Positions 45,700-55,009 of a DNA stretch of 61,764 nt are shown here, piece by piece (position 1 is the stretch's first letter; every line of letters begins with the position of its first letter). Location of the stretch: NCBI RefSeq assembly GCF_000698595.1, contig NZ_JFHC01000052.1, forward strand, positions 1-61,764, given 5' to 3'. Source of the DNA: Caballeronia glathei (GTDB taxonomy: Bacteria > Pseudomonadota > Gammaproteobacteria > Burkholderiales > Burkholderiaceae). The position numbers and the translations under genes are program-made. Under the pieces are notes generated by a model that was given only the letters and a program-made list of their open reading frames with translations, was not told the DNA's origin and searched no databases.

Positions 45700-46194
45700 A
45701 TGACCATCAGGACCCAAGGCAGGCTCGCGGCGGCGGCAGTGGCCGCCGTGCTTTCTCTCGGCGCGGCGGGCGGCGCGTGGGCGCAGGCGTCGAGCGCCGG
45801 CACGAGCGCCGGCACGAGCGACATGAGCAGCGCGGGTAACACGAATGGCGGCGGACTGCCGCAGGTCCAGCAGCAGGGCGACGTGTCGTACACGTCGGGC
45901 GGGGTCGGACTCGACGAATCGAAGGCCTTGTTGCGCGAACAGGCGAACTGGCCGCTCTCGCTGCGCTTCACGGGGCCGACGAGCGAATATCTGTCCGGCG
46001 TGCGCGTGCGGATCACGGATTCGCACGGCACCGAGGTGCTCGGTACCGAGGCGATGGGCCCGTACATGCTGGTGAAGCTGCATCCGGGCCAATACACGGT
46101 GTACGCAAAATACAAGGACCAGGAGCAGAAGAAGACGGTGAGCGTGCAGGGCGCCGGCAAGGCGAAGCTGGGGTTCCACTGGAGCATTCAGTAG
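45700..46194 (+). CDS. Exported conserved hypothetical protein
   Basis: A 164-aa periplasmic protein. A signal peptide (AAAAVAAVLSLGAAGGAWAQA) is followed by a Gly/Ser/Thr-rich spacer and a compact beta-rich domain (WPLSLRFTGPTSEYLSGVRVRITDSHG, PGQYTVYAKYKDQEQKKTVSV) resembling carboxypeptidase-regulatory or transthyretin-like folds. No catalytic motif is seen. The start at 45700 is preceded by AAGGAG. Function unknown. Confidence 0.85.
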   Translation: MTIRTQGRLAAAAVAAVLSLGAAGGAWAQASSAGTSAGTSDMSSAGNTNGGGLPQVQQQGDVSYTSGGVGLDESKALLREQANWPLSLRFTGPTSEYLSGVRVRITDSHGTEVLGTEAMGPYMLVKLHPGQYTVYAKYKDQEQKKTVSVQGAGKAKLGFHWSIQ

Positions 46195-46333
46195 CCGCTT
46201 CGCGCTGATCGGCCAGCGGCCGTTCAGCGGTTGCTGAGGACGGCGGCGCGCGGCGTGGCGGCGTGTGCGCAACAGGTTGCCGGGAGAGCGCAACCGCCCA
46301 CACAAGCGAGCGGGATTTTGTCTCATAATGAAG

Positions 46334-46362
46334 CCACGGGCACCGCCGCCCGTGGTTTTTTT
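46334..46362 (+). terminator. Terminator-like hairpin
   Basis: CCACGGGC / GCCCGTGG with a 6-nt loop is followed by seven T. It lies 140 bp after the exported protein gene and about 70 bp before the DUF427 gene. Confidence 0.75.
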
Positions 46363-46432
46363 GTGCCGGGCAAGCCCTGGTGCACAGGCGGCCACGCGTC
46401 TTTCTCCTCAGCCGAACCGGGAGGGCATCACG

Positions 46433-46801
46433 ATGAATACCGACACGCACCACAGCGCGCATCGCATCGAGATCACGCCGAACGGCCGGCGCTGCCGGGT
46501 GATTCACCAGGGCGTCACCTACGCGGACACTCACGCGTCCCTCGTGCTTGCGGAAACCGGGCTCGCACCCGTGCTCTATTTCCCGCGCGCCGACGTCAAC
46601 ATGGCCCGCCTCGAACGCTCGATCCACACCTCGCACTGCCCGTTCAAGGGCGAAGCGACCTACTTCCATCTGCTGACCGAAGACGGCCCGGTCGAAAACG
46701 CCGTCTGGAGCTACGAACAGCCCATCGAAGCCGCAAGCCAGATCAGGGGCTATCTGGCGTTCTACGCGTCGCGCGTCGATCGCATCTTCGAGACTTCCTG
46801 A
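46433..46801 (+). CDS. DUF427 domain protein
   Basis: A 122-aa protein of the DUF427 family, a small beta-roll fold of unknown function. Family features: RIEITPNGRRCRVIHQGVTYADT, VLYFPRADVNMARLERS, TSHCPFKGEATYFHL and NAVWSYEQP. ATG 46433 is chosen over longer frames that cross the terminator. Confidence 0.92.
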   Translation: MNTDTHHSAHRIEITPNGRRCRVIHQGVTYADTHASLVLAETGLAPVLYFPRADVNMARLERSIHTSHCPFKGEATYFHLLTEDGPVENAVWSYEQPIEAASQIRGYLAFYASRVDRIFETS

Positions 46802-46854
46802 TCCATCACGCCAAAACATAACTAACGAGAGCGGTCCTTGCCTGGGAGGCTCAG

Positions 46855-47664
46855 ATGGAAGTGACCGATGCGTTGCGTGTTCCGCTGCAGCCCGCGCACG
46901 TGCGGGAGGCCCTTGGCGACCTGGCCCTGCTGCGCGCGAGCCTCGACCATTGCGAGACGTTCTCGAAGCTGCCGGGCGGAGAGTACGCGCTCACGATGAT
47001 TGTGCCGCTCGGCGCGTTGCGCGCGCGCTACGAGATCCGAGCGCACACGGCGGGCCGCACGCGCCAGGCCGCGCACACGGAAGGCGAGCCCGAACCGGCA
47101 GACGCCGGCACCGACACCTACGCCCGCACGCTCTCGTTCAAGGCGCGTGGCGAGGGCGTCGGCTCGCTGCGCGGGCAGATCGCGGTCGCGCTCAATCCGG
47201 ACGAGGACGGCGAGTCGACGTGGATCGAATACACCGTCTGGGCGACGGTGTCGGGGCCGCTCGCGGGCTTGCCGTCGCGGCAGATCGAGAATTCGCTGCG
47301 CGAAGTCGCCGACGACTTCTTCGCGGAATTCTGCGAAGTGGTGCGCGCGAAGCACGGCCAGCCGTCGCTGCGCGCGCAGCAGGAGGCGCACGCGCGACGC
47401 CACGTCTTCCTGCGGCCGGCCGCGATGTCGGCGGCGTTTTCGCGGCGCTCCGGCATGCCGTCGCGCCAGCTTCGCTCGAGCGTGGCCGATGCCGCCGCGA
47501 CCGGCGTACTGCATCACCGCTTGCCCGGCCACGGCCTCGGGCGCCACGACAGCGACCACTCGCACGACCCGCATCCGCTCGGCCTGCCGGGCTGGGCGTG
47601 GGCGGCGATGCTGCTGTGCATCGCGCTCTTCGCGTTCTTCGCCCAGCGCGTCGGGCTGCAATAG
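46855..47664 (+). CDS. CoxG/SRPBCC-family membrane-anchored protein
   Basis: A 269-aa protein. Residues 1-170 match the CO-dehydrogenase subunit G (CoxG) type of START/SRPBCC fold (LQPAHVREALGDLALLRASLDHCETFSKLPGGEYALTMIV; VGSLRGQIAVAL). A His-rich linker (RHDSDHSHDPHPL) and a single C-terminal helix (WAWAAMLLCIALFAFFAQRV) tether it to the membrane. No CO dehydrogenase genes are nearby, so its role is probably different. A short internal segment (TEGEPEPADAG) interrupts the fold. Confidence 0.85.
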   Translation: MEVTDALRVPLQPAHVREALGDLALLRASLDHCETFSKLPGGEYALTMIVPLGALRARYEIRAHTAGRTRQAAHTEGEPEPADAGTDTYARTLSFKARGEGVGSLRGQIAVALNPDEDGESTWIEYTVWATVSGPLAGLPSRQIENSLREVADDFFAEFCEVVRAKHGQPSLRAQQEAHARRHVFLRPAAMSAAFSRRSGMPSRQLRSSVADAAATGVLHHRLPGHGLGRHDSDHSHDPHPLGLPGWAWAAMLLCIALFAFFAQRVGLQ

Positions 47665-47716
47665 GGCCATAGCGCAATGCTCCGGCGCGGCGCGCCCCGT
47701 CTCGTGCCGCCGCGGT

Positions 47717-48673
47717 TCAAGCCCCCCGAAAAGCCCGGCGATAGGCCGACGGCGACGTCTTCAGCGCCTGCGCGAACTGCTGGCGCAGCGTCGCGCCCGT
47801 GCCGAAGCCGCACGTTTCGGCGATGCGCTCGACCGGCAGGTCGCTCGTTTCGAGCAGCCGCTGCGCGAATGCGATGCGCTCGCCGAGCAGCCACGCGCCG
47901 ACCGTCGCGCCCGTCAACTGGTGAAAGTGCCGCGTGAAGGTGCGCCGGCTCATCGCGACGCGCGCGGCGAGGGTGTCGAGCGAATGCGCCGCGTGCAGGT
48001 TCGCGCGCAGCCAGTCGAGCAGTTCGGCGAGACGGTCGCCGTTGGCGCGCGCGGGCATCGGCTGCTCGACGAACTGTGCCTGCGAGCCCTGCCGGTGCGG
48101 CGCCACGACGAGCCGCCGCGCGACGCGGTTCGCTGCCTGCGACCCGGCGAGCCGGCGCAGCACGTGCAGGCAGCAGTCGAGACCCGCCGCCGTCCCGGCA
48201 GAGGTGGTGAGCGTCGCGTCGTCGATATAGAGCACGTTCGGGTCGAAGTGCACGCGCGGGTAGCGGCGCGCGAAATCCTCGGCCCACGCCCAGTGGGTCG
48301 TGGCGGCGCGCCCGTCGAGCAGGCCCGCTGCCGCCAGCACGTAGGCGCCGAGGCAGAGCCCGACCATCTGCGCGCCGCGCGCGTGAGCCGCGCGCAAGGC
48401 GTCGAGGAGCGCGGCGGGCGGCGTTTCGTCCGGATCGCGCCAGCTCGGCACGATGACGACATCGGCGTCGGCGAGCGCGTCGAGCGTGTGATCGGCGGTG
48501 ATCGAGAAACCCGCCGTGGTGGCTAAGCGCCCGGGTTCGGCCGCGCACACGCGAAAGTCGAAGCGCGGCACGCCGGCGGCGCTGCGGTCTTCCCCGAACA
48601 CGACGCACGGCACCGACAGGTGAAACGGGCTGATGCCGTCGAACGCGACGACGGCGATTTTCGGCTCGGCCAT
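47717..48673 (-). CDS. GlxA-family AraC-type regulator
   Basis: A 318-aa transcription factor with an N-terminal DJ-1/PfpI-like amidotransferase domain (IAVVAFDGISPFHLSVPCVVFGED; GLCLGAYVLAAAGLLDG) and two C-terminal AraC helix-turn-helix motifs (TLAARVAMSRRTFTRHFHQLTG and ERIAETCGFGTGATLRQQFAQ). MAEPKIAVV at 48673 is the likely start. It is divergent from the cysteine hydrolase gene, its probable target. Confidence 0.92.
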   Translation of the reverse strand: MAEPKIAVVAFDGISPFHLSVPCVVFGEDRSAAGVPRFDFRVCAAEPGRLATTAGFSITADHTLDALADADVVIVPSWRDPDETPPAALLDALRAAHARGAQMVGLCLGAYVLAAAGLLDGRAATTHWAWAEDFARRYPRVHFDPNVLYIDDATLTTSAGTAAGLDCCLHVLRRLAGSQAANRVARRLVVAPHRQGSQAQFVEQPMPARANGDRLAELLDWLRANLHAAHSLDTLAARVAMSRRTFTRHFHQLTGATVGAWLLGERIAFAQRLLETSDLPVERIAETCGFGTGATLRQQFAQALKTSPSAYRRAFRGA

Positions 48674-48695
48674 GACCCCGGCTCCAGGCGAAGGT

Positions 48696-48732
48696 GATTG
48701 GCCCGATTCTATCGAAGATTGGCAATCGGGCC
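48696..48732. promoter_or_regulatory. Candidate operator between glxA-type and hydrolase genes
   Basis: Direct repeats GATTGGC at 48696-48702 and 48717-48723 are 21 bp apart, two helical turns. They overlap a perfect 9-bp inverted repeat GGCCCGATT (48700-48708) / AATCGGGCC (48724-48732). Direct half-sites two turns apart are typical of AraC-family binding. Confidence 0.5.
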
Positions 48733-48808
48733 ACTTCTGCGCCGGCATGCCGCTCGCGACAATGGCGCCATGCCGGATGCCGAATCACCGAAACCCAAGG
48801 AGCCACCC

Positions 48809-49435
48809 ATGTCCCGCCGCGCGCTGATCGTGATCGATGTCCAGAATGAATACGTGACCGGCAACCTGCCGATCGAATATCCCGATGTGAACGAGTCGCT
48901 CGCCAATATCGGCCTGGCGATCGACGCCGCGAACGCCCACGGCGTGCCGGTGGTCGTCGTGCAGAACTTCGCGCCGTCCACGTCGCCGCTCTTCGCGCGC
49001 GGGTCGGCCGCGGCGGAACTGCACGACGTGGTGGCGAACCGGCCGCGTGCGCATTACGTCGAGAAGTCGATGCCGAGCGCCTTCACCGGCACCGATCTCG
49101 CCGGCTGGCTCGCCGCGCGCGAGATCGACACGATCGTGGTGGCGGGCTACATGACCCACAATTGCGACGACTCGACGGTCAAGCATGCGGTGCACGCGGG
49201 GCTCTCGGTGGAGTTCCTCTCCGACGCGACCGGCGCGGTGCCGTACGAAAACCGCGCGGGCAGGGCGAGCGCGGAGGAAATCCACCGGGTGTTCAGCGTC
49301 GTGATGCAGTCGCGGTTCGCGGCCGTGCTCACCACCGCGGAATGGATCGCCGCACTCGACACGGGCGCGGCGCCGGTGCGTGAAAACATCTTCACGTCGA
49401 ATCAGAAGGCGCGGGCGGGCGCCGCCGCGCGCTGA
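48809..49435 (+). CDS. Isochorismatase-family cysteine hydrolase
   Basis: A 208-aa hydrolase. The catalytic triad is visible: Asp in VIDVQNEY, Lys in VEKSMPSAF and Cys in THNCDDSTVKHA. Members hydrolyse amides or isochorismate; the substrate here is unknown. ATG 48809 follows AAGGAG. Divergence from a GlxA-type regulator suggests catabolic, substrate-induced expression. Confidence 0.93.
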   Translation: MSRRALIVIDVQNEYVTGNLPIEYPDVNESLANIGLAIDAANAHGVPVVVVQNFAPSTSPLFARGSAAAELHDVVANRPRAHYVEKSMPSAFTGTDLAGWLAAREIDTIVVAGYMTHNCDDSTVKHAVHAGLSVEFLSDATGAVPYENRAGRASAEEIHRVFSVVMQSRFAAVLTTAEWIAALDTGAAPVRENIFTSNQKARAGAAAR

Positions 49436-49492
49436 GCGCCTCGATCGGGCCGGCGCCGCTCAGGGGTCACTCAGGTGTTACTCGGGGGGCAC

Positions 49493-50140
49493 TCAGGCGC
49501 CGTCGCCCGGGCAAAGCAGCGCCGGGCTGAAGCGCAGTGAGTCGAAGCACGCGTCGATCAGGCGCTCGGAGTCGCGGTCCAGATCGACGCTGTCGGGCAG
49601 CATCAGCGCGTCGTGCAGGATGCCGGTGAAAAGCGCGTGCAGCAGCGTGGTGGCGAGCCCCGTATTGAGCGTGGTCGGCAACTGGCCCTTGTCCATCGCG
49701 TTGCGCAGCCCGCGCTCGATGCGCTCGATGCCTTCGCGCATGTTGGTCTGGTGCCGCTCGCGCACCGGCCCCATTTCCTCGACGAACTCGCACTTCAGAA
49801 AAAGAATGTCGAACACGCGGCGGCGCTGCTCGTCGAGCGTGATGTTGCGCATGCACCAGACGAAGATGTCGCGCATGCGGGCGAGCGGGTCGGATTCCTT
49901 CGAGTCGAGCGTGGCGGCGACGAGTTCGTCGAGCGGCATCAGGCTGCGGTCGAACATCGCGGTGAAAAGGTCGCCCTTGTTGGCGAAATGCCAGTAGATC
50001 GCGCCGCGCGTCACGCCGGCTTCCTGCGCGATGTCGGCGAGCGACGTGCGCGACACCCCCTTGTCGAAAAAAACGCGCTCGGCGGCGTCGAGAATGCGGT
50101 CGCGCGTCGCGAGCGCTTCTTCCTTGGTTCGTCTGACCAT
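49493..50140 (-). CDS. bpeR: TetR-family repressor of the RND operon
   Basis: A 215-aa repressor resembling BpeR/AcrR. The HTH (SLADIAQEAGVTRGAIYWHFANKGDLF) occupies about residues 30-60 and a ligand-binding helical bundle follows. It is divergent from the efflux operon and likely represses it through the palindrome at 50290. The symbol is by similarity. Confidence 0.93.
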   Translation of the reverse strand: MVRRTKEEALATRDRILDAAERVFFDKGVSRTSLADIAQEAGVTRGAIYWHFANKGDLFTAMFDRSLMPLDELVAATLDSKESDPLARMRDIFVWCMRNITLDEQRRRVFDILFLKCEFVEEMGPVRERHQTNMREGIERIERGLRNAMDKGQLPTTLNTGLATTLLHALFTGILHDALMLPDSVDLDRDSERLIDACFDSLRFSPALLCPGDGA

Positions 50141-50189
50141 ATGTTGCGGCTCTAGCCGTCTCTCTCCTGCTGCGTTTCTGCTGTCAATT

Positions 50190-50208
50190 ATTGCTGCGTC
50201 ACAGCAAT
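50190..50208. repeat. Inverted repeat ATTGCTG-N5-CAGCAAT
   Basis: Perfect 7-bp arms lie 50 bp upstream of the repressor start. It could be an autoregulatory site for bpeR or another regulator's operator. Confidence 0.4.
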
Positions 50209-50287
50209 GTCACGGGTTTGTCGACCTTAATCGATTCCAATGAGATGAATCTTCTCGCGCTCGTAATACAGAATAACTACAGTCTCT

Positions 50288-50317
50288 TTTACATTCGTTC
50301 ATGGATGTATATACAAT
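50288..50317 (+). promoter_or_regulatory. Probable bpeA promoter
   Basis: TTTACA (50288-50293) and TACAAT (50312-50317) each match consensus at five of six bases with an 18-bp spacer; TATACA at 50310 gives 16 bp. The operator palindrome fills the spacer. The transcript would have a leader of about 260 nt. Confidence 0.55.
50290..50309. promoter_or_regulatory. AcrR-type operator candidate
   Basis: Imperfect 20-bp palindrome with outer arms TACAT / ATGTA and 7 of 10 half-site positions symmetric. It resembles the TACATacat...atgTATGTA operator of E. coli acrR-acrAB, and sits inside the probable bpeA promoter. Confidence 0.5.
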
Positions 50318-50580
50318 ACCATCCTTCTACCAGCGTCCCAAGCGTCAATCGACCGGTTTGCCTCCGGCGCGGCTGTAATTCGGATATCACCTCACGCGTG
50401 AGTCCGGCGGCCGCGCCTTTGCGTGGCGCCTCGCGCGAGCGCGGGTAACGAGCCGGCTGCCGATCGATTTGCGCTTGCGGCCGCTGGTCAGCGTCAGAGA
50501 CAGACGCTCGTACGCGGACCCGGCCCGCAGAAGGCCACCGCGCACTCCATCAATCTCAGTCTTAGACAGAGGTCGCTTCC

Positions 50581-51813
50581 ATGCGCGTCGAACGGGTTCC
50601 ATTCCGCTTAATCAGTGCCGCGACGGCTGCCGTGTTTCTTGCAGCCTGCGGACAAAAACAGTCAGCACCTCCGCCTCAGACGCCCGAAGTCGGCGTCGTC
50701 TCCGTAGAGCCGTCGAGCGTGCCGGTCGTCTCCGAGCTGCCCGGGCGCACCAGCGCGTTTCTCGTCGCCCAGGTGCGGGCGCGGGTCGACGGCATCGTAT
50801 TGCGCCGCGAGTTCACGGAAGGCTCGGACGTCAAGGCCGGCCAGCGTCTTTACAAGATCGATCCGGCGCCGTTCATCGCGTCACTGAACAACGCGAAGGC
50901 GTCGCTTGCGAAGGCGCAGGCCAACGTCGCCACGCAGAACGCGCTGGTCGCGCGCTACAAGGTGCTCGTCGCGGCGAACGCGGTCAGCAAGCAGGACTAC
51001 GACAACGCCGTCGCCGCGCAGGGCCAGGCGGTCGCGGACGTGGCCGCGGGCCGTGCCGCCGTCGATACGGCGCAGATCAACCTCGGCTATACGGACGTGG
51101 TCTCGCCGATCACCGGCCGCACCGGTCTCTCGCAGGTGACGCCGGGCGCGTACGTGCAGGCGAGCGCCGCCACGCTGCTCACCACGGTGCAGCAGCTCGA
51201 CCCGGTGTACGTCGATCTGACGCAGTCGAGCGTCGACGGCCTGAAGCTGCGCCGCCAGATCCAGGAAGGGCGCCTGCAGACCAACGGCGCCAACGCGGCG
51301 AAGGTCACGCTCGTGCTCGAGGACGGCCGCGTCTATCCGGACGCGGGCAGGCTCCAGTTCTCGGACGTGAGCGTCGACCAGGGCACCGGCTCGGTCACGG
51401 TGCGCGCGATTTTCCCGAACAAGGACCGCGTGCTGCTGCCGGGCATGTTCGTGCGCGCGCGCATCGAGGAAGGCGTGAACGACCACGCGCTGGTGGTGCC
51501 GCAGATCGGCATCACGCACGACCAGAAGGGCCAGGCGGTCGCGCTGGTGGTCGGCCAGGGCGACAAGGTCGAGCAGCGCACGCTCGTCACGTCGGGTGTC
51601 TACGGCAGCAACTGGGTGGTGGACAGCGGCCTGAGGCCGGGCGATCGCGTGATCGTGAACGGCGTGGAAAAAGCGAAGCCCGGCATGACGGTGAAGCCGG
51701 TCGCGGCTCAATTGCCGGCGCAGCCGGCCTCGGATGCGCAAGCCTCCGCCGCGCCCGCCGCGAGCGGTGCCCAGGGCGCCGCGAGCGCGGCCGCCGCCTC
51801 GGGCGCCAAATAA
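50581..51813 (+). CDS. bpeA: RND periplasmic adaptor
   Basis: A 410-aa MexA/AcrA-type lipoprotein (lipobox FLAAC, Cys23) linking pump and channel. A barrel-sandwich (VRARVDGIVLRREFTEGSDVKAGQRLYKIDPAPF), an alpha-hairpin (ASLNNAKASLAKAQANVATQ) and the second lipoyl half (VVSPITGRTGLSQVTPGAYVQ) are present. The C-terminus is Ala/Ser-rich. It is first in bpeA-bpeB-oprB, 15 bp before the pump gene. The symbol is by similarity. Confidence 0.95.
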   Translation: MRVERVPFRLISAATAAVFLAACGQKQSAPPPQTPEVGVVSVEPSSVPVVSELPGRTSAFLVAQVRARVDGIVLRREFTEGSDVKAGQRLYKIDPAPFIASLNNAKASLAKAQANVATQNALVARYKVLVAANAVSKQDYDNAVAAQGQAVADVAAGRAAVDTAQINLGYTDVVSPITGRTGLSQVTPGAYVQASAATLLTTVQQLDPVYVDLTQSSVDGLKLRRQIQEGRLQTNGANAAKVTLVLEDGRVYPDAGRLQFSDVSVDQGTGSVTVRAIFPNKDRVLLPGMFVRARIEEGVNDHALVVPQIGITHDQKGQAVALVVGQGDKVEQRTLVTSGVYGSNWVVDSGLRPGDRVIVNGVEKAKPGMTVKPVAAQLPAQPASDAQASAAPAASGAQGAASAAAASGAK

Positions 51814-51828
51814 CAGGGAGCCGGTTTC

Positions 51829-54800
51829 ATGGCAAAGTTTTTTATCGATCGCCCGATCTTCGCCTGGGTGATCGCCATCATCCTGATGCTGGCGGGGATC
51901 GCGTCGATCTTCAACCTGCCGGTCGCGCAGTACCCGACCATCGCGCCGCCTGCCGTGCAGATCAGCGCGACGTACCCGGGCGCGTCGGCCACGACCGTCG
52001 AAAACACGGTGACGCAGGTGATCGAGCAGCAGATGAGCGGCCTCGACCACCTGCTGTACCTGTCCTCGACGAGTGACGACTCCGGCACGGCGACCATCAC
52101 GCTCACCTTCGCGGCCGGCACGAACCCGGACATCGCGCAGGTGCAGGTGCAGAACAAGCTGCAGCTTGCCACGCCGCTCCTGCCGCAGGTCGTGCAGCAG
52201 CTCGGCACGAAGGTGACGAAGTCGAGCAGCAGCTTCCTGCTCGTGATGGCGTTCGTGTCCGAAACCGGCACGATGAGCAAGTACGACCTCGCGAACTACG
52301 TGGCGTCGAAGGTGCAGGACCCGATCAGCCGTATCGACGGCGTGGGCACGGTCACGCTCTTCGGCACGCAGTACGCGATGCGCGTGTGGCTCGACGCGAC
52401 CAAGCTCACCAACTACAGCTTGACGCCGGTCGACGTGAAGAACGCGATCACCGCGCAGAACGTGCAGGTGGCGGGCGGCAGCCTCGGCGGCACGCCGTCG
52501 GTGCCGGGCCAGATGCTGCAGGCCACGATCACCGAGGCGACGCTGCTGCAGACGCCCGAGCAGTTCGGCAACATCCTGCTGAAGGTGAACCAGGACGGCT
52601 CGCAGGTGCGGTTGAAGGACGTCTCGCGCATCGAGCTCGGCGGCGAAAACTACAACTTCGACACGAAGTACAACGGCGCGCCTACCGCGGGCTTCGGTAT
52701 CCAGCTCGCCACCGGCGCGAACGCGCTGAACACGGCGAAACTGGTGCGCGCGAAGATCGACGACCTGTCGAAGTACTTCCCGCCCGGGCTGGTGGTGAAG
52801 TATCCGTACGACACGACGCCGTTCGTGAAGCTCTCGATCGAGGAAGTGGTCAAGACGCTGATCGAGGGTATCGTGCTCGTGTTCCTCGTGATGTACCTGT
52901 TCCTGCAGAACCTGCGGGCCACGCTGATCCCGACGATCGCGGTGCCCGTGGTGCTGCTCGGCACGTTCGCGATCATGTCGATCGTCGGGTTCTCGATCAA
53001 CACGCTGTCGATGTTCGGTCTCGTGCTCGCCATCGGCTTGCTGGTGGACGACGCGATCGTGGTGGTGGAAAACGTCGAGCGGGTGATGGCCGAGGAGGGG
53101 CTCTCGCCACGGGATGCCACCCGAAAGGCGATGGAGCAGATCACCGGCGCGCTGGTCGGCGTGGCGCTCGTGCTCTCGGCGGTGTTCGTGCCGGTGGCGT
53201 TCTCGGGCGGCTCGGTCGGCGCGATCTACCGGCAGTTCTCGCTTACCATCGTCGCGGCGATGGTGCTCTCCGTGCTCGTCGCGCTGATTCTCACGCCGGC
53301 GCTCTGCGCGACCATCCTCAAGCCGATCCCGCAGGGCCATCACGAAGAGAAGAAGGGCTTCTTCGGCTGGTTCAACCGCACGTTCGCCACGAGCCAGAAG
53401 AAATACCACAGCGGCGTGGAGCACGTGATCAAGCGCTCGGGCCGCTGGCTCATCATCTATCTGGTGGTGATCGTGGCGGTGGGGATGCTGTTCGTGCGGC
53501 TGCCGAAGTCGTTCCTGCCCGACGAGGACCAGGGCACGATGTTCGTGCTCGTGCAGGCGCCCGTCGGCTCGACGCAGGAGCGCACGGCCAAGGTGCTTCT
53601 GGATGTGCAGAACTACCTGCTGAACGACGAAAAGGCCATCGTGGAATCGGTTTTCACGGTGAACGGCTTCAGCTTCGCGGGCCGCGGGCAGAACTCCGGT
53701 CTCGTGTTCGTGCGGATGAAGGACTACGCGCAGCGCCAGAAGGCGAACGAGAAGGTGCAGGCGCTCGTCGGGCGGATGTTCGGGCACTTCGCGGGCTACA
53801 AGGACGCGATGGTGTTCCCGGTCAACCCGCCGTCGATTCCCGAACTCGGCACGGCGTCGGGCTTCGACTTCGAGCTGCAGGACCGCGCAGGCGTCGGCCA
53901 CGCGAAGCTGATGGAAGCGCGCAACATGCTGCTCGGCATGGCCGCGCAGGACCCGATGCTTGCGCAGGTGCGCCCGAACGGCCTGAACGACACGCCGCAG
54001 TTCAAGGTGAACATCGACCGCGAGAAGGCGAACGCGCTCGGCGTGACGACGGCCGACGTGGATCAGACGTTCTCGGTCGCGTGGGCGTCGCAGTTCATCA
54101 ACAACTTCCTGGATACCGACAACCGGATCAAGAAGGTCTACGTGCAGGGCGAGGCGAAGTTCCGCATGAACCCCGAAGACCTGAACGCCTGGTACGTGCG
54201 CAATTCGGCGGGCGGGATGGTGCCGTTCTCCGCATTCGCGAGCGGCCAGTGGATCTACGGTTCGCCGAAGCTCGAGCGCTACAACGGCATCTCGGCGGTG
54301 GAAATCCAGGGTGCGGCGGCGCCGGGCAAGTCGACCGGCCAGGCGATGGCGGCCATCGAGGCGATCGCGGCGAAGCTGCCGGCGGGCATCGGCTACGAAT
54401 GGACGGGCCTCTCGTATCAGGAGCGCCAGTCGGGTTCGCAGGCGCCGATCCTGTACGGCATCTCGATTCTCGTCGTGTTCCTGTGTCTCGCGGCGCTGTA
54501 TGAAAGCTGGTCGATTCCGTTCGCGGTGATCATGGTGGTGCCGCTCGGTATTCTCGGCGCACTGCTCGCGGCCACGCTGCGCGGCCTCGAAAACGACGTG
54601 TTCTTCCAGGTCGGCCTGTTGACCACGGTGGGGCTGTCGGCGAAGAACGCGATCCTGATCGTGGAATTCGCGCGCGAACTGCGCAATCAGGGCATGGGCA
54701 CGATCGAAGCGGCCGTCGAGGCGGCGCGCCAGCGGCTGCGCCCGATCCTGATGACGTCGCTCGCGTTCATTCTCGGCGTGCTGCCGCTCGCGATCAGCAA

Positions 54801-55008
54801 CGGCGCGGGTTCCGCGAGCCAGCACGCGATCGGCACCGGCGTGATCGGCGGGATGCTCACGGCGACCTTCCTTGCGATTTTCATGATCCCGATGTTCTTC
54901 GTCGTGATCAGCAAGTTCAGCAAGTCGAAGGATGCGCCGGCTTCCGGCCCGGACGGCGGCAATGGTGGCAATGATGGCAGCGGCGGCATGGCCAAGGAAG
55001 GACATTGA
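51829..55008 (+). CDS. bpeB: RND inner-membrane multidrug pump
   Basis: A 1059-aa HAE1-type proton/drug antiporter (AcrB/MexB class). It begins MAKFFIDRPIFAWVIAIILML. It has twelve helices, two large periplasmic loops, and the proton-relay acidic pair in TM4 (GLLVDDAIVVVENVERVM). Helical repeats include LFLQNLRATLIPTIAVPVVLLGTFA and GLSAKNAILIVEFAREL. The C-terminus is Gly/Asp/Asn-rich. A large antisense open frame across it is a composition shadow. Confidence 0.98.
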   Translation: MAKFFIDRPIFAWVIAIILMLAGIASIFNLPVAQYPTIAPPAVQISATYPGASATTVENTVTQVIEQQMSGLDHLLYLSSTSDDSGTATITLTFAAGTNPDIAQVQVQNKLQLATPLLPQVVQQLGTKVTKSSSSFLLVMAFVSETGTMSKYDLANYVASKVQDPISRIDGVGTVTLFGTQYAMRVWLDATKLTNYSLTPVDVKNAITAQNVQVAGGSLGGTPSVPGQMLQATITEATLLQTPEQFGNILLKVNQDGSQVRLKDVSRIELGGENYNFDTKYNGAPTAGFGIQLATGANALNTAKLVRAKIDDLSKYFPPGLVVKYPYDTTPFVKLSIEEVVKTLIEGIVLVFLVMYLFLQNLRATLIPTIAVPVVLLGTFAIMSIVGFSINTLSMFGLVLAIGLLVDDAIVVVENVERVMAEEGLSPRDATRKAMEQITGALVGVALVLSAVFVPVAFSGGSVGAIYRQFSLTIVAAMVLSVLVALILTPALCATILKPIPQGHHEEKKGFFGWFNRTFATSQKKYHSGVEHVIKRSGRWLIIYLVVIVAVGMLFVRLPKSFLPDEDQGTMFVLVQAPVGSTQERTAKVLLDVQNYLLNDEKAIVESVFTVNGFSFAGRGQNSGLVFVRMKDYAQRQKANEKVQALVGRMFGHFAGYKDAMVFPVNPPSIPELGTASGFDFELQDRAGVGHAKLMEARNMLLGMAAQDPMLAQVRPNGLNDTPQFKVNIDREKANALGVTTADVDQTFSVAWASQFINNFLDTDNRIKKVYVQGEAKFRMNPEDLNAWYVRNSAGGMVPFSAFASGQWIYGSPKLERYNGISAVEIQGAAAPGKSTGQAMAAIEAIAAKLPAGIGYEWTGLSYQERQSGSQAPILYGISILVVFLCLAALYESWSIPFAVIMVVPLGILGALLAATLRGLENDVFFQVGLLTTVGLSAKNAILIVEFARELRNQGMGTIEAAVEAARQRLRPILMTSLAFILGVLPLAISNGAGSASQHAIGTGVIGGMLTATFLAIFMIPMFFVVISKFSKSKDAPASGPDGGNGGNDGSGGMAKEGH

Positions 55009-55009
55009 G

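Larger units (their letters stand above)
50141..50580. other. bpeR-bpeA intergenic control region
   Basis: This 440-bp gap is AT-richer than its surroundings between about 50180 and 50350. It contains an operator-like palindrome, a second inverted repeat and a promoter, listed separately. I see no gene in it. Confidence 0.6.
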
